Assembly (NCBI GenBank): GCA_041686935.1
Contig: JAWLCW010000018.1
Location: 59,139 to 123,138, forward strand
Direction of reading: 5' to 3'
DNA: 64,000 nucleotides
Origin: Mariniphaga sp041686935
Lineage (GTDB): Bacteria > Bacteroidota > Bacteroidia > Bacteroidales > Prolixibacteraceae
The notes below the pieces were generated by a model. That model saw only the letters and a list, made by a program, of their open reading frames with translations, was not told the DNA's origin and made no database searches. How positions within the stretch are numbered: position 1 is the first letter of the stretch; every line of letters starts with the position of its first letter. The translations under genes were made by a program, and so were the position numbers. Below are positions 24,971-33,986 of this stretch, in pieces.

Positions 24971-26061
24971 GAAAAATAACTTTCGTCAATCAATCCAAAC
25001 CTTACAGCAGCAAGTGCAGCTTCGTGGGTATTTTTTACCTCATAATAGCGGGTCTGCACTTCTTTTAACTTCTCTCCAAGGTTCTCATTTCCAGCCAGGA
25101 AAGAGCGTTTCCTGATTTTCCGGATAAAAATGATTTCGATTCTGCCCGGAAATTCATACGCCAGCCGGGAATAGATTTCCGGATCGTGCTGACCGCTGTC
25201 TCCAATAAGAATGAATTTCTGTTCCGGATAAAATTGGAGCAGGGATTTAATTTTTTCAAATTTGTGCTCGTGGCTGCCACCACCCGATTTCCAGAATTTG
25301 TAAATACTCGATTCCAGTTTTCTCAACATAAAAACTCCTTTTGGGAGGTGGTTAAAATGAAAAAAATCCTCAAGCAAATCGTACAAATTCCATTCACTGC
25401 TCGATACATAAAAAAACGGATTGCTTTCTGTTTGGTGCTTTCCCTCACAAAGGGCAACATAAAATTTTGACACTCCTTCAAACGGTGAACGTGTAAGGGC
25501 ATTTTTCAGCAACATCAGCCGGAGTTTTTTCAGAATTTGGGTAGCATGAGAAATCATGACCGTATCGTCAATGTCTGAAACAATAATACGACTATGGCGA
25601 GACGGTACAATCCTGACTTCGCCTGTGGCATGTATGGGCGGCTGGTTTTCAATAATTTCGTCGAGCAGCTCAAAATGAATGGTGTGCCACTCTTTTGTCA
25701 TCAAATCATCCTGTTTGTTTTCAAATTGAAAATGAAATGAAAAAAAGCCCCATTCATCGGTTTCCACGGTTTTCGACTCACCCATAAAAGTGGACATCAC
25801 TGTCACTCCGGGAATTTCATCGCTCGAAAATCGCTTAATTGTAGCCAGCATATTGGTCCAGAACCGGTGTTTGTCTTTGGGTTTCGAAAGCCCCTTGTCT
25901 TCAATCACCATTCCCTGGATAAAAACATCTGTTTCGCTACCGTACCCTTTGTAGGGAAGTATCTTGGGCGAATCGAGCCAGCCGGCTTTTTGCTTTAAAA
26001 ATACCTTCAGTACTTTAAACGGCTTTTTTATTCCTTTTAAAAATGGTTTGAAATACTTCAT
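24967..26061 (-). CDS. App1-like phosphatidate phosphatase (DUF2183)
   Basis: The 364-residue protein has a C-terminal HAD-like catalytic domain of the App1/DUF2183 family. The nucleophile loop is SDIDDTVMISHA (DxDxT) and the second acidic motif LIGDSGQHDPEIY. The N-terminal half is a beta-rich domain typical of bacterial App1 proteins. Yeast App1 dephosphorylates phosphatidic acid; bacterial members are assumed to act on lipids. ATG at 26061 is chosen over a more upstream in-frame codon because MKYFKPFLKGIKKPFK is the usual basic start. Confidence 0.82.
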   Translation of the reverse strand: MKYFKPFLKGIKKPFKVLKVFLKQKAGWLDSPKILPYKGYGSETDVFIQGMVIEDKGLSKPKDKHRFWTNMLATIKRFSSDEIPGVTVMSTFMGESKTVETDEWGFFSFHFQFENKQDDLMTKEWHTIHFELLDEIIENQPPIHATGEVRIVPSRHSRIIVSDIDDTVMISHATQILKKLRLMLLKNALTRSPFEGVSKFYVALCEGKHQTESNPFFYVSSSEWNLYDLLEDFFHFNHLPKGVFMLRKLESSIYKFWKSGGGSHEHKFEKIKSLLQFYPEQKFILIGDSGQHDPEIYSRLAYEFPGRIEIIFIRKIRKRSFLAGNENLGEKLKEVQTRYYEVKNTHEAALAAVRFGLIDESYFS

Positions 26062-26254
26062 AATTTCAATGTATGACAATGGTAAATATAAAGAGAATTG
26101 CAATTTTTAAAAAATGAAAGCTGTTGCGGAATTTTCCCACAGCCGATGGAATTTTTTCCTCAAATACCAAATCTAAAAATCTGGTTTTCAATTTTTTTGG
26201 CTTTGGCGCAATTATTTCGTATATTTTTTGGCAGAATTTTAAAAAGCAAAAAGA

Positions 26255-26962
26255 ATGAATGTATTTATTACCGGAACAAGTTCAGGACTGGGATTTGCAC
26301 TGGCAAAACATTACCTGGAAACCGGACAAAACGTTTACGGCATCAGCCGCAAGATGAATGAAGAACTGAACAGTTACCCCAATTTTCATTTTCTGGTTCA
26401 GAATATAGCGCGGTTCAGCGAGGTGGAAACCAACCTGATTTCTTTTTTGAAGGACGTTCAGGTTCTTGATTTGGTAATTCTGAATGCCGGTGTTTTAAGT
26501 GAAATCAAAGATGTAAAAGATACCAGCCTCGACGAGATAAAGAAAGTGATGGATGTGAATGTATGGGCGAACAAGATTTTGTTGGAAACCCTGTTTCGCG
26601 AAGTGGAAAAAATCAGACAGGTTGTGGCGGTTTCTTCCGGCGCTGCTGTAAGCGGTGCACGCGGGTGGAACGCTTATTCGCTGTCGAAAGCCACCCTGAA
26701 TATGCTCATCAGTTTGTATGCAAAGGAATACACCGATACACACTTTAGCGCACTGGCCCCCGGCCTTGTGGACACCGGAATGCAGGATTACATCTATTCG
26801 TTGAAAGACAATGACAAATTTCCGGTGGTTCAGCGATTAAAGCAGGCTAAAGGGACAGAAAAAATGCCGAAACCCGGTGAGGCTGCAAGCAATTTTGCCC
26901 GGGCCGTGCAGTTGGTAAAAAATCATGAAACCGGAACTTTTCTGGATGTGAGGAAGTTGTGA
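26255..26962 (+). CDS. Short-chain dehydrogenase/reductase
   Basis: The 235-residue protein is a classical SDR. The nucleotide-binding TGTSSGLG is at residues 6-13, the NAG motif in VILNAGVLS, the catalytic Ser in VAVSSGAAV and the YxxxK pair in NAYSLSK; PGLVDTGM follows. The preference for NADH or NADPH and the substrate are not evident. It is short, close to the minimal fold. It is followed by the diacylglycerol-kinase-like gene after 42 bp. Confidence 0.88.
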   Translation: MNVFITGTSSGLGFALAKHYLETGQNVYGISRKMNEELNSYPNFHFLVQNIARFSEVETNLISFLKDVQVLDLVILNAGVLSEIKDVKDTSLDEIKKVMDVNVWANKILLETLFREVEKIRQVVAVSSGAAVSGARGWNAYSLSKATLNMLISLYAKEYTDTHFSALAPGLVDTGMQDYIYSLKDNDKFPVVQRLKQAKGTEKMPKPGEAASNFARAVQLVKNHETGTFLDVRKL

Positions 26963-27004
26963 TTTTTGTTTATTTTTAAGCCACAATAGTTTAAAGTACA
27001 ATCA

Positions 27005-27901
27005 TTGAAAAACAATTCAAAAAAGCAGATTTTATTCGTTATTAATCCCAAATCGGGCAGGGGACAGCGACAGAATACCGATGCGGTTTTATCGCAGTTT
27101 TCAGAAGAATTCAGCTTTGAGTATAAAGTTTACAAGACGACCGGTGAAAACGATTTGGAAGAAATAAGTAGTCTGATTGAAAATTTTGAGCCCGAAACGG
27201 TTGTCGCTGCCGGTGGAGACGGAACCGTAAATATAGTAGCTACCCTGCTCATTAACAGTAGTATTAAGCTGGGCATTATTCCGGCAGGTTCGGCCAACGG
27301 ACTGGCCTACAATCTCGATATTCCTGAAAATTTTGAGGCAGCACTAAAGAAAATTCTGAATGAGGAAGCCAAACCAATAGATGTGGTTCAACTGAATGAA
27401 AAGCATTACTGCCTTCACCTGGCCGATATTGGCCTGAACGCACGCATTGTAAAAAGGTTCGAGCAAGAAGGTTCCAAAGGGATGCTGGGCTACGGGAAGC
27501 AGCTTTTTAAAGAACTTTTTGAGGGGAAAACCTATTTCTCGTTTTACATTAAATTGCCTGAACACCGGCGGCGCAAAATGAAAGCCGAAATGGTATTGAT
27601 TGCCAATGCCAAAAGTTTTGGTACCGGCGCAATTATCAATCCAACAGGTAAAATTGATGACGGAAAATTTGAAATCATCATCATCCGGCCCTACCCGTGG
27701 TGGTTTGTTTTTACCTTTATATATGCTGCATTTGCAGGAAAACTGCATAAAATGAGATATGTAAAGTTATATACCACTTCGCAGGCAGTGATTACTCTTC
27801 CGAAACCGCAGGAATTTCAGATTGACGGTGAAGTATTACCCGAAACCAGAGAGGTGAAAGTTGAAATTCTGCCGGAAGCTATTCGGGTTCATGGCGCCTG
27901 A
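27005..27901 (+). CDS. Diacylglycerol-kinase-family lipid kinase
   Basis: The 298-residue protein carries a DAGK catalytic domain: FVINPKSGRGQ at the N-terminus, the glycine-rich AAGGDGTVNIVA (nucleotide binding), PAGSANGLAYNL, and a C-terminal beta-sandwich with FQIDGEVLP. Relatives (YegS, BmrU, DgkB) phosphorylate diacylglycerol or related lipids. No ATG is present upstream; the start is TTG at 27005, read as MKNNSKKQILFVINP. It follows the SDR gene on the same strand. Confidence 0.88.
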   Translation: MKNNSKKQILFVINPKSGRGQRQNTDAVLSQFSEEFSFEYKVYKTTGENDLEEISSLIENFEPETVVAAGGDGTVNIVATLLINSSIKLGIIPAGSANGLAYNLDIPENFEAALKKILNEEAKPIDVVQLNEKHYCLHLADIGLNARIVKRFEQEGSKGMLGYGKQLFKELFEGKTYFSFYIKLPEHRRRKMKAEMVLIANAKSFGTGAIINPTGKIDDGKFEIIIIRPYPWWFVFTFIYAAFAGKLHKMRYVKLYTTSQAVITLPKPQEFQIDGEVLPETREVKVEILPEAIRVHGA

Positions 27902-28014
27902 CTTTTTAAATATGTTTTAAAGATTACAGCCAAACCACATAAAACAGAAGTTCTTTTTGTAATTTGCGCCGGAAACATTCAACTTTTGTTTTTTTCACAT
28001 TAAGAGGGAATAAA

Positions 28015-29685
28015 ATGGCGCTGTTCAAAAATTCAAATCAAAAAAAAGGGAAACTTAAATCTTTTTTTTACAAGTATTTACGGTTTCAATCGTCCATCTA
28101 TGCACGGGTGGTTTACATTATTGCCATTTTGTCTTTTATTCTGTTTATTGCTTTTGGCGCCATTTTTAATTCGGTTTACGGTGAATACCTCGATACAGTA
28201 ATCCGGCAAAGGGGAAATGATATTGGGTCCATCATTGAAGGTTCGCTTTATTATTCTATGCTAAAAAACGATAATGCGGCCCTTCAGAGTACACTCGACA
28301 TTATAAACGAAATGTCGGGAGTTGACGAAGTGAATTTGTACGATCATGAAAATCAGCTTGTTTATTCTTCACTTTTTGCAGCTCCTGAACGTACAAGCGA
28401 CCCGGATTGTATAAGTTGCCATACCGATTTTGAAGAAATGTTTCCCAGAATGGAGAAAACGTATCGGATTATTGATTACCACAGCGCCTGCAGCATGAGT
28501 GAAACCAACGAGGGACACAGACAATTGTTAATCCGATCGCCAATTCTGAACGAACCTTCGTGTTACACTGCTGCCTGCCATTTCCACGGTCCCGATGAGG
28601 ATGTTCTTGGCTCGCTGATTATAAAAGTACCACTTGAGTCGCTTGATAATGCGGTTTCTAAATCGTCAACGGAATTTTTTCTGTTAGCTGCGCTGACTAC
28701 ATTAATTCTTGTTTCCTTTTTGATATTTTTCACCAACAATAAAATCAGGAAACCGCTTACTGCCCTTATAACTGCCAGCGAAGCAGTTTCGAAAGGCGAC
28801 CGAAACCGGCGGCTCGATATAAAACCCAACCTGCTCGACGATATGAAAATGGTTTCTCTGGCTTTTAACAACATGCTGGATAACCTCGATGCCGCCAATA
28901 AAGAACTGGAAAACTGGTCGCACCAACTGGAATACAAAGTGCAGAAAAAATCGGAAGAACTTTCTGAAATTCAAAATGAACTGATTCACATAGAGCGCAT
29001 TGCATCACTTGGAAAACTTTCATCGTCTGTAGCACATGAGTTAAATAATCCACTTTCGAGCATTTTAACTTATACCAAACTGGTATCTAAAAAAATTAAC
29101 CGAATGGATTTGGATCACGGTTTAACTGAACCATTGCTTAAACATTTAACAGTAATTGAAAAGGAAACCAAACGGTGTGGTGAAATTGTTAAAGGATTAA
29201 TGGATTTCTCAAGAAAGGATCAGGAAGATTTCAAAAACAATAAGTTGCATAAGGTGTTAAATGAAACATATGAACTGATTGAACACCAGATGAAAATGGC
29301 AAATATTCATTTTTATACCGATTTTAACGCCTCAAACGACATGGTTTACTGCAACGAGAACCAGATAAAGCAAGTTTGTGTGGCACTTTTGGTAAATGCA
29401 TCGGAGGCAGTTACTGAAAATGGCGAAATTACAATGAGAACCAGTAATTTGGACGATTCGCATTTAAAGCTCGACATTGTTGATAATGGTGTTGGCATTT
29501 CGCCCGAAGATATTCCCCATATTTTCCAGCCATTCTTTTCAGCCAAACGAAAAGCAAGCGGTATTGGCCTTGGATTGGCTATTGTTCACGGTATTGTTCA
29601 AAGCCATAAGGGCAGGGTAGATGTGGAATCGGAACCCGGTAAGGGAACCACCATGTCGGTTATTTTACCATTGGTTAAAGCTTAA
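28015..29685 (+). CDS. Sensor histidine kinase with periplasmic c-type heme motifs
   Basis: The 556-residue kinase has TM1 at about 32-51, a periplasmic region to about 220, TM2 at about 221-243, a HAMP domain, a coiled coil, and HisKA/HATPase domains with phospho-acceptor His341 in SSVAHELNNPLSS and N/G boxes (VNASEA, DNGVGIS, GIGLGLAI). The periplasmic part contains two heme-c attachment motifs, CISCH (132-136) and CYTAACH (183-189, CX4CH). These are the spacings used by c-type cytochromes, so the sensor probably binds one or two hemes and reads redox state, NO or O2; this is inference. ATG at 28015 has an AAGAGGG site nine bases upstream. The regulator gene starts 12 bp after its stop. Confidence 0.9.
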   Translation: MALFKNSNQKKGKLKSFFYKYLRFQSSIYARVVYIIAILSFILFIAFGAIFNSVYGEYLDTVIRQRGNDIGSIIEGSLYYSMLKNDNAALQSTLDIINEMSGVDEVNLYDHENQLVYSSLFAAPERTSDPDCISCHTDFEEMFPRMEKTYRIIDYHSACSMSETNEGHRQLLIRSPILNEPSCYTAACHFHGPDEDVLGSLIIKVPLESLDNAVSKSSTEFFLLAALTTLILVSFLIFFTNNKIRKPLTALITASEAVSKGDRNRRLDIKPNLLDDMKMVSLAFNNMLDNLDAANKELENWSHQLEYKVQKKSEELSEIQNELIHIERIASLGKLSSSVAHELNNPLSSILTYTKLVSKKINRMDLDHGLTEPLLKHLTVIEKETKRCGEIVKGLMDFSRKDQEDFKNNKLHKVLNETYELIEHQMKMANIHFYTDFNASNDMVYCNENQIKQVCVALLVNASEAVTENGEITMRTSNLDDSHLKLDIVDNGVGISPEDIPHIFQPFFSAKRKASGIGLGLAIVHGIVQSHKGRVDVESEPGKGTTMSVILPLVKA

Positions 29686-29697
29686 AAAAGTACAGGA

Positions 29698-31053
29698 ATG
29701 GCAAATAAAAAAGTTTCACTTTTGGTTGTTGACGACGAAGAATCGGTAAGGGATTCGCTATACAACTGGTTCATCGAAGATGGGTTTCATGTTGAGTGCG
29801 CCGAAAATGCCAAAGTTGCTTTGTCGATGATGGAAGCTGGTAATTTCGACATTATTCTGGCCGATATAAAAATGCCGGGAATGGATGGTATGGAAATGCA
29901 CCGGCGAATCAGAGAGTTAAATCCGGACGCCATTGTAATTATTATGACTGCTTTTGCATCGGTGGAAACAGCCGTTCAGGCTTTAAAGGACGGCGCCTTC
30001 GATTACATTACCAAACCATTCGATCCGGATGATTTGTCGCACCTTATCCGCAATGCCGCCAAACAGGTGGAAATGAAATCGGAAAACGAAGCACTGAAAA
30101 ACCGGATTGTAACCCTTGAGAATATTGAAGACATTGTGGGTGTAAGCGAAGCCATGATGAAAGTGCTGAAAGATGTGGAAAGTGTTTCGCAATCAAACTC
30201 TTCGGTTATTATTACCGGCGAAAGCGGCACAGGGAAAGAATTGATTGCCCGGGCCATTCATTCCAATTCGTCGAGAAAGTTTTTTCCGCTGGTTACCGTG
30301 CATTGCGGCGCTTTGTCTGAGGATTTGCTGGAAAGCGAACTGTTTGGCCACGAAAAAGGAGCTTTCACCGGTGCCATGTTTAACCGAAAAGGGCGGTTTG
30401 AAATTGCTGACGGAGGTACCATATTTTTAGATGAAATTGCTACCATTTCGGGGAAAATGCAAATTGAACTGCTGCGGGTACTGGAATCGAAAAAGTTTGT
30501 GCGTGTGGGTGGAAATAAAGAAATTCACTCCGATTTCAGGGTGATATGTGCCACAAACCGCGACCTGAAAAAAATGGTGGATGAAGGTTTATTTCGCGAA
30601 GATCTTTATTACCGGCTTAATGTGGTGAACATTTCTATTCCCCCGTTGCGGGAACGTTCCGGCGATATTCCGCTTCTTGTAGATTATTTTATTAAAAAGT
30701 ATTGTACTTCAATGAGCCGCGATCTGATTTCCATTGAACCCACTGCTTTGAAACGATTGGAACAATACGATTTTCCGGGAAATGTACGCGAACTGGAAAA
30801 TATGATTGAACGCGCAATCGTAGTAGGCAATGGGAAAGAGATCAGACTGAAGGATTTACCCATTGGAACAACCGCCACCCCTGGTAATTCAGCCGAAAGT
30901 CTTCAGGAACTGGAAAAAAACCACATTCTGCAAACTTTGAATAAACTTGACTGGAATATCAGTCGTTCGGCCAAATTGCTCAAAGTTGACCGGGTCACAC
31001 TCTATAATAAGATTAAAAAGTACAAACTGAAAAAAACTAAAAATAAACGTTAG
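29698..31053 (+). CDS. Sigma-54-dependent response regulator (NtrC family)
   Basis: The 451-residue regulator has a receiver domain with acidic pocket DDEE (12-15), phospho-acceptor Asp56 (LADIKMPGMDG) and the Thr/Lys switch residues (IMTAFAS, ITKPFD). The AAA+ domain has Walker A GESGTGKE, the sigma-54 contact loop GAFTGA and FLDEIA, and the protein ends in a Fis-type helix-turn-helix (WNISRSAKLLKVDRVTLYNKIKKY). It should activate sigma-54 promoters when phosphorylated by the heme-motif kinase just upstream. Its targets are not visible in this window. Confidence 0.95.
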   Translation: MANKKVSLLVVDDEESVRDSLYNWFIEDGFHVECAENAKVALSMMEAGNFDIILADIKMPGMDGMEMHRRIRELNPDAIVIIMTAFASVETAVQALKDGAFDYITKPFDPDDLSHLIRNAAKQVEMKSENEALKNRIVTLENIEDIVGVSEAMMKVLKDVESVSQSNSSVIITGESGTGKELIARAIHSNSSRKFFPLVTVHCGALSEDLLESELFGHEKGAFTGAMFNRKGRFEIADGGTIFLDEIATISGKMQIELLRVLESKKFVRVGGNKEIHSDFRVICATNRDLKKMVDEGLFREDLYYRLNVVNISIPPLRERSGDIPLLVDYFIKKYCTSMSRDLISIEPTALKRLEQYDFPGNVRELENMIERAIVVGNGKEIRLKDLPIGTTATPGNSAESLQELEKNHILQTLNKLDWNISRSAKLLKVDRVTLYNKIKKYKLKKTKNKR

Positions 31054-31126
31054 TTTTCGTTCAGTCGTTTCAAGTTTAAGTTAATAGTTATCAATATTTA
31101 ACCGGTTAACTGTAAAACAAAACATT

Positions 31127-31660
31127 TTGGATAAGCAGCGCATTTTACTGATTTCATTCGGGCAGTTCGATAAAAACTTTCTGCTAAAAATTGCTGCCGT
31201 TATTGAGGCTGGCTTCCGTGTGCCGGTTGAAATTGAAATTGGTTATACCGATTTGGCCCGGTTCTACGATCCCGCCCGCCGCCAATACGACGGAAACAGG
31301 CTCATTCAGTTTATCCACGCCGAATATGGAAATGACAAACGAAAGGCAATTGGCCTGTTCCGGGTCGATCTTTTTATTCCCATTCTTACCTACATCATCG
31401 GGCAGGCAGTGTATAAAGGTAATGCAGGGGTAGTTTCGCTTTACCGGCTTAAAAATGAATTGTACGGACTGAAAAAAGACGATACTCTGCTTTTTGAACG
31501 TTTTTGCAAAGAAATTATTCATGAACTTGGACACACATTTGGTTTAACCCACTGTTTTTCTCCTTCCTGTGTGATGCGTTCAAGCACCTACATTGAAGAT
31601 GTGGACCAGAAAGAGTTGCGGTTTTGTGCCAAATGCCGCGAAAAACTGTCTGAAGAATAA
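31127..31660 (+). CDS. Archaemetzincin-type zinc metalloprotease
   Basis: The 177-residue protein has the elongated zinc motif HELGHTFGLTHC followed by SPSCVMRSSTYIEDVD (the Met-turn) and C-terminal CAKC. The spacing of the extra cysteines is characteristic of archaemetzincins, which bind a second zinc. It has no signal peptide and should be a cytosolic peptidase, perhaps an aminopeptidase. The start is TTG at 31127 (MDKQRILLIS); no ATG is available near the domain boundary. Residues PARRQYDGNRLIQFI in the middle are also family-typical. Confidence 0.88.
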   Translation: MDKQRILLISFGQFDKNFLLKIAAVIEAGFRVPVEIEIGYTDLARFYDPARRQYDGNRLIQFIHAEYGNDKRKAIGLFRVDLFIPILTYIIGQAVYKGNAGVVSLYRLKNELYGLKKDDTLLFERFCKEIIHELGHTFGLTHCFSPSCVMRSSTYIEDVDQKELRFCAKCREKLSEE

Positions 31661-31821
31661 TCCTTTTTTCTTTGTTTCGATTTCAATATCAGGACAATTG
31701 TCCCAAAATGAATTGGAAAAACTATCAGTCAATAACAGTAAATTGCTGAATTTTAATATTTAATATCTTATGGCTTGTAATTTGAAAATTAACCTCATTA
31801 CAGGAGTTTAAAATTCAAATT

Positions 31822-31923
31822 ATGGAGTATTTATTAATCGTTATTTTGGCCATTTCGCTGATTGGTTTAGTAGCCGGGGCGATAATGATGTACAAAATAC
31901 TTGAAAACAAAAATGACAACTGA
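31822..31923 (+). CDS. 33-residue single-span membrane protein
   Basis: A short frame from ATG 31822 to TGA 31921 encodes MEYLLIVILAISLIGLVAGA plus a charged tail (ILENKNDN). One hydrophobic segment followed by an Asn/Asp/Lys tail is the build of bacterial small membrane proteins. A CAGGAG lies about 15 bases upstream. Coding capacity is inferred from this composition and from the isolated position between a protease gene and a terminator. Function unknown. Confidence 0.5.
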   Translation: MEYLLIVILAISLIGLVAGAIMMYKILENKNDN

Positions 31924-31951
31924 TTCTCAGAAAGCCTGAAAATCAGAGCAT

Positions 31952-31981
31952 AAAAAAACCCGACTTTCTGAAAATGTCGGG
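31952..31981 (-). terminator. Intrinsic terminator of the TIM-barrel gene
   Basis: On the minus strand CCCGACATT pairs with AAAGTCGGG and is followed by seven T. It lies about 50 bp after the stop at 32030 and also faces the end of the 33-residue ORF. Confidence 0.75.
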
Positions 31982-32029
31982 TATGTATTCGTTATGTATG
32001 TAACAACAGCGCTAAACTGAATTTTTGTT

Positions 32030-32947
32030 TTATGCTTTCAGAATATCCGTTGTAAGGTTATGGATACTTGTTTCAAGTGCTTCGAAAGGTTTTCCGTTGC
32101 CCTGGTTATCGTCCTCCACAAAGTGGTATTTCATTCCGGCAACATCGGCGGCAGCCATAATTCGTTTAAAATCGATTACTCCGGCTCCAACAGATGTAAT
32201 GTCGTCTTTAACAATATCAAAATAAGGCGCTTGCTGGGTAAGCATATCTTTTAAGTGGAAAAGCTGGAATCTTCCCGGATAACGGTTAAACATTTCCACC
32301 GGATCCTGCCCTGCTTTTGTTACCCAGTAAAAGTCAATTTCCATGGTAATTAAATCCGCGTCCATTTCGGGCATAAAAATATCGTAATAAGGAACTATGC
32401 CGTCGAGGTTATCGAATTCGAAGTTGTGGTTGTGGTATCCGAACAGAATCCCAACGTTTTTCATGATACGGCCAACTTCGTTCCATTCACCAACCATTCT
32501 TTTATAGAACTCAACATGGCGGTCTTCCTCTTCTACCCACGGCTGAACGCAGTATTTTACACCAAGCTCGGCATGGTCGTCGGCCATTTTCTGTGCACTT
32601 TCGGTTGTAATTCCTTCGGCTTCAACACTGGTATGGCTGCTGATGATTTCCATGCCCATGTCATTCACCATTTTTTTGAATTCCCGGGGTGAGTATCCGT
32701 AGAATTTACCGTTGGAATAATCGGCCAGTTCCAGGTTTTTGTAACCCATGTCCGAAAGTTTTTGCAACGAGCCTTTTACGTCGGCAGCCATGGCGTCGCG
32801 AATAGTGTAAAGTTGCAGGCCAACGCCAAAACTTTTACGGTCAACAGCCGCTCCGGGTGAACAGGCAAGTGGCCCTAAAGCCATTAAACCAAGTGTTCCC
32901 GCTGATGAAATTTTTAAAAAATCTCTCCTGTTTTTCGAAGTTTTCAT
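32030..32947 (-). CDS. Exported xylose-isomerase-like sugar isomerase/epimerase
   Basis: The 305-residue protein starts with a twin-arginine signal (NRRDFLKISSAGTLGLMALG) with a Cys at the end of the hydrophobic core, so it may be a Tat-exported lipoprotein. The mature part is an AP-endonuclease-2/xylose-isomerase-type TIM barrel: GVGLQLYTIRD, GYHNHNFEF (metal His), METD/E at MEIDFYWVTKAG, LFHLKDM and a terminal VEDD. These enzymes isomerise sugars or keto-sugars and often partner Tat-exported Gfo/Idh/MocA oxidoreductases like that at 9956-11260. It is monocistronic with its own terminator. Confidence 0.87.
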   Translation of the reverse strand: MKTSKNRRDFLKISSAGTLGLMALGPLACSPGAAVDRKSFGVGLQLYTIRDAMAADVKGSLQKLSDMGYKNLELADYSNGKFYGYSPREFKKMVNDMGMEIISSHTSVEAEGITTESAQKMADDHAELGVKYCVQPWVEEEDRHVEFYKRMVGEWNEVGRIMKNVGILFGYHNHNFEFDNLDGIVPYYDIFMPEMDADLITMEIDFYWVTKAGQDPVEMFNRYPGRFQLFHLKDMLTQQAPYFDIVKDDITSVGAGVIDFKRIMAAADVAGMKYHFVEDDNQGNGKPFEALETSIHNLTTDILKA

Positions 32948-33073
32948 AATTCTTATTTATTGTAACATTAAAAATTAAAACGAACTGATTTTTGGAGGGT
33001 TAAAAATAATACAAATAAATTGTTTATTAAACAGAAATAGACTGTTTTACTCCAATTAATGTCTTTACTTTTG

Positions 33074-33081
33074 TAACTTTG
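33074..33081 (+). promoter_or_regulatory. -7 element of the AraC-type gene
   Basis: TAACTTTG matches TAnnTTTG, 23 bases before the TTG start of the regulator. No copy of the 21-bp-phased element is present here, so the regulator is not obviously a member of the regulon it may control. Confidence 0.4.
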
Positions 33082-33104
33082 GTGAAATTGTTAAGAAAAG
33101 ATTT

Positions 33105-33665
33105 TTGAAAATTTTCATTAAAAATATGGTTTGTATTCGCTGCCAGATGGTAGTGAAGGCCGAGCTTGAAAAACTTGGGCTGAATTACAATCAGGTAAAA
33201 ATCGGAGAAGTGGATTTGGTTGGAAAAATACAACCCGAACAACTGGAACAACTTAATACCGGATTAAAAAAAGCCGGACTTGCATTGATGGATGATAAAA
33301 AAAGCATTCTGGTTGAAAAAATTAAAAGCGCTATTATAGAGCTGGTGCACTATTCCGAGGACCAGATTAAAGTGAACCTTTCTGATTTTTTGAGCGAAAA
33401 ACTCAACTACAATTATACCTATCTCGCCAATCTTTTTTCAGAAGTAAAAGGAATTACCATCGAAAAATTTTACCTCACCCATAAAATTGAACGGGTAAAA
33501 GAATTAATCGTTTATGATGAGCTGAATCTTTCTGAAATAGCATACCGAATGAACTACAGCAGTGTAGCCCATCTTTCAAATCAGTTTAAAAAATTTACAG
33601 GATTAACCCCAACCCATTTCAAAATGCTTAAAACCAAAAAGCGCGACACACTCGAAAATGTGTGA
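33105..33665 (+). CDS. AraC-type regulator with HMA-like metal-binding N-terminus
   Basis: The 186-residue protein has an N-terminal ferredoxin-like HMA-type segment (KIFIKNMVCIRCQMVVKAEL, CxxC at about 10-13). The C-terminal half is an AraC double helix-turn-helix (LNYNYTYLANLFSEVKGITIEKFY, then LNLSEIAYRMNYSSVAHLSNQFKKFTGLTPTHFK). It lacks the usual cupin effector domain. TTG at 33105 is preferred because it completes the first beta strand; ATG at 33126 is the alternative. The first copy of the 21-bp-phased composite element overlaps its stop codon. AraC-type dimers bind direct repeats with about this period, so it is a candidate regulator of that element. This link is inference. Confidence 0.85.
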   Translation: MKIFIKNMVCIRCQMVVKAELEKLGLNYNQVKIGEVDLVGKIQPEQLEQLNTGLKKAGLALMDDKKSILVEKIKSAIIELVHYSEDQIKVNLSDFLSEKLNYNYTYLANLFSEVKGITIEKFYLTHKIERVKELIVYDELNLSEIAYRMNYSSVAHLSNQFKKFTGLTPTHFKMLKTKKRDTLENV

Positions 33666-33725
33666 ATGATGTAACTCTTAACCTGAATTGTGTAATATTT
33701 CCGATAAAATGCCGGGGTAACTTTG
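33655..33725 (+). promoter_or_regulatory. Composite stress promoter, copy C (small ORFs and glycosyltransferase operon)
   Basis: AATGTGTGAATGATGTAA opens the element. TGTAA occurs at 33670-33674 and 33691-33695 (21 bp apart), and TAACTTTG, an exact -7 consensus, is at 33718-33725. The GTAACTTT of the -7 box also pairs with AAAGTTAC to 33734 as an 8-bp inverted repeat. Confidence 0.75.
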
Positions 33726-33851
33726 TAAAGTTACATTCATCGCGTATTATAAAAGCAAATGAGCGGTTTAAAATGGTTTCAACCATTATAAAAAGCGTTT
33801 ATGAAGGCATTTTAATCTGAGGGAATTAAGCAAACAATTAAAACAGAAGTC

Positions 33852-33986
33852 ATGTCAAAAAACACTGAAGGAAAAGAACGCAGAAACCAAAAAAAGGGAC
33901 CTGCAAAAAGTCTGAAAGAGAAAAGAGCTTCAAAAGCAGAAAAAAGGGATGAAAAGAAAGGAAGCGACACTATTTTGCAAAAATGA
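33852..33986 (+). CDS. 44-residue lysine-rich protein
   Basis: The frame from ATG 33852 to TGA 33984 encodes a very basic, hydrophilic peptide (MSKNTEGKERRNQKKGPAKS and onward) with about one third Lys/Arg, no hydrophobic segment, and a pattern suited to a disordered nucleic-acid- or ribosome-binding protein. Its stop overlaps the next start in an ATGA, and the next pair overlaps in the same way, which indicates translational coupling and supports the ORF as real. It is the first gene under composite promoter C. Function unknown. Confidence 0.6.
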   Translation: MSKNTEGKERRNQKKGPAKSLKEKRASKAEKRDEKKGSDTILQK

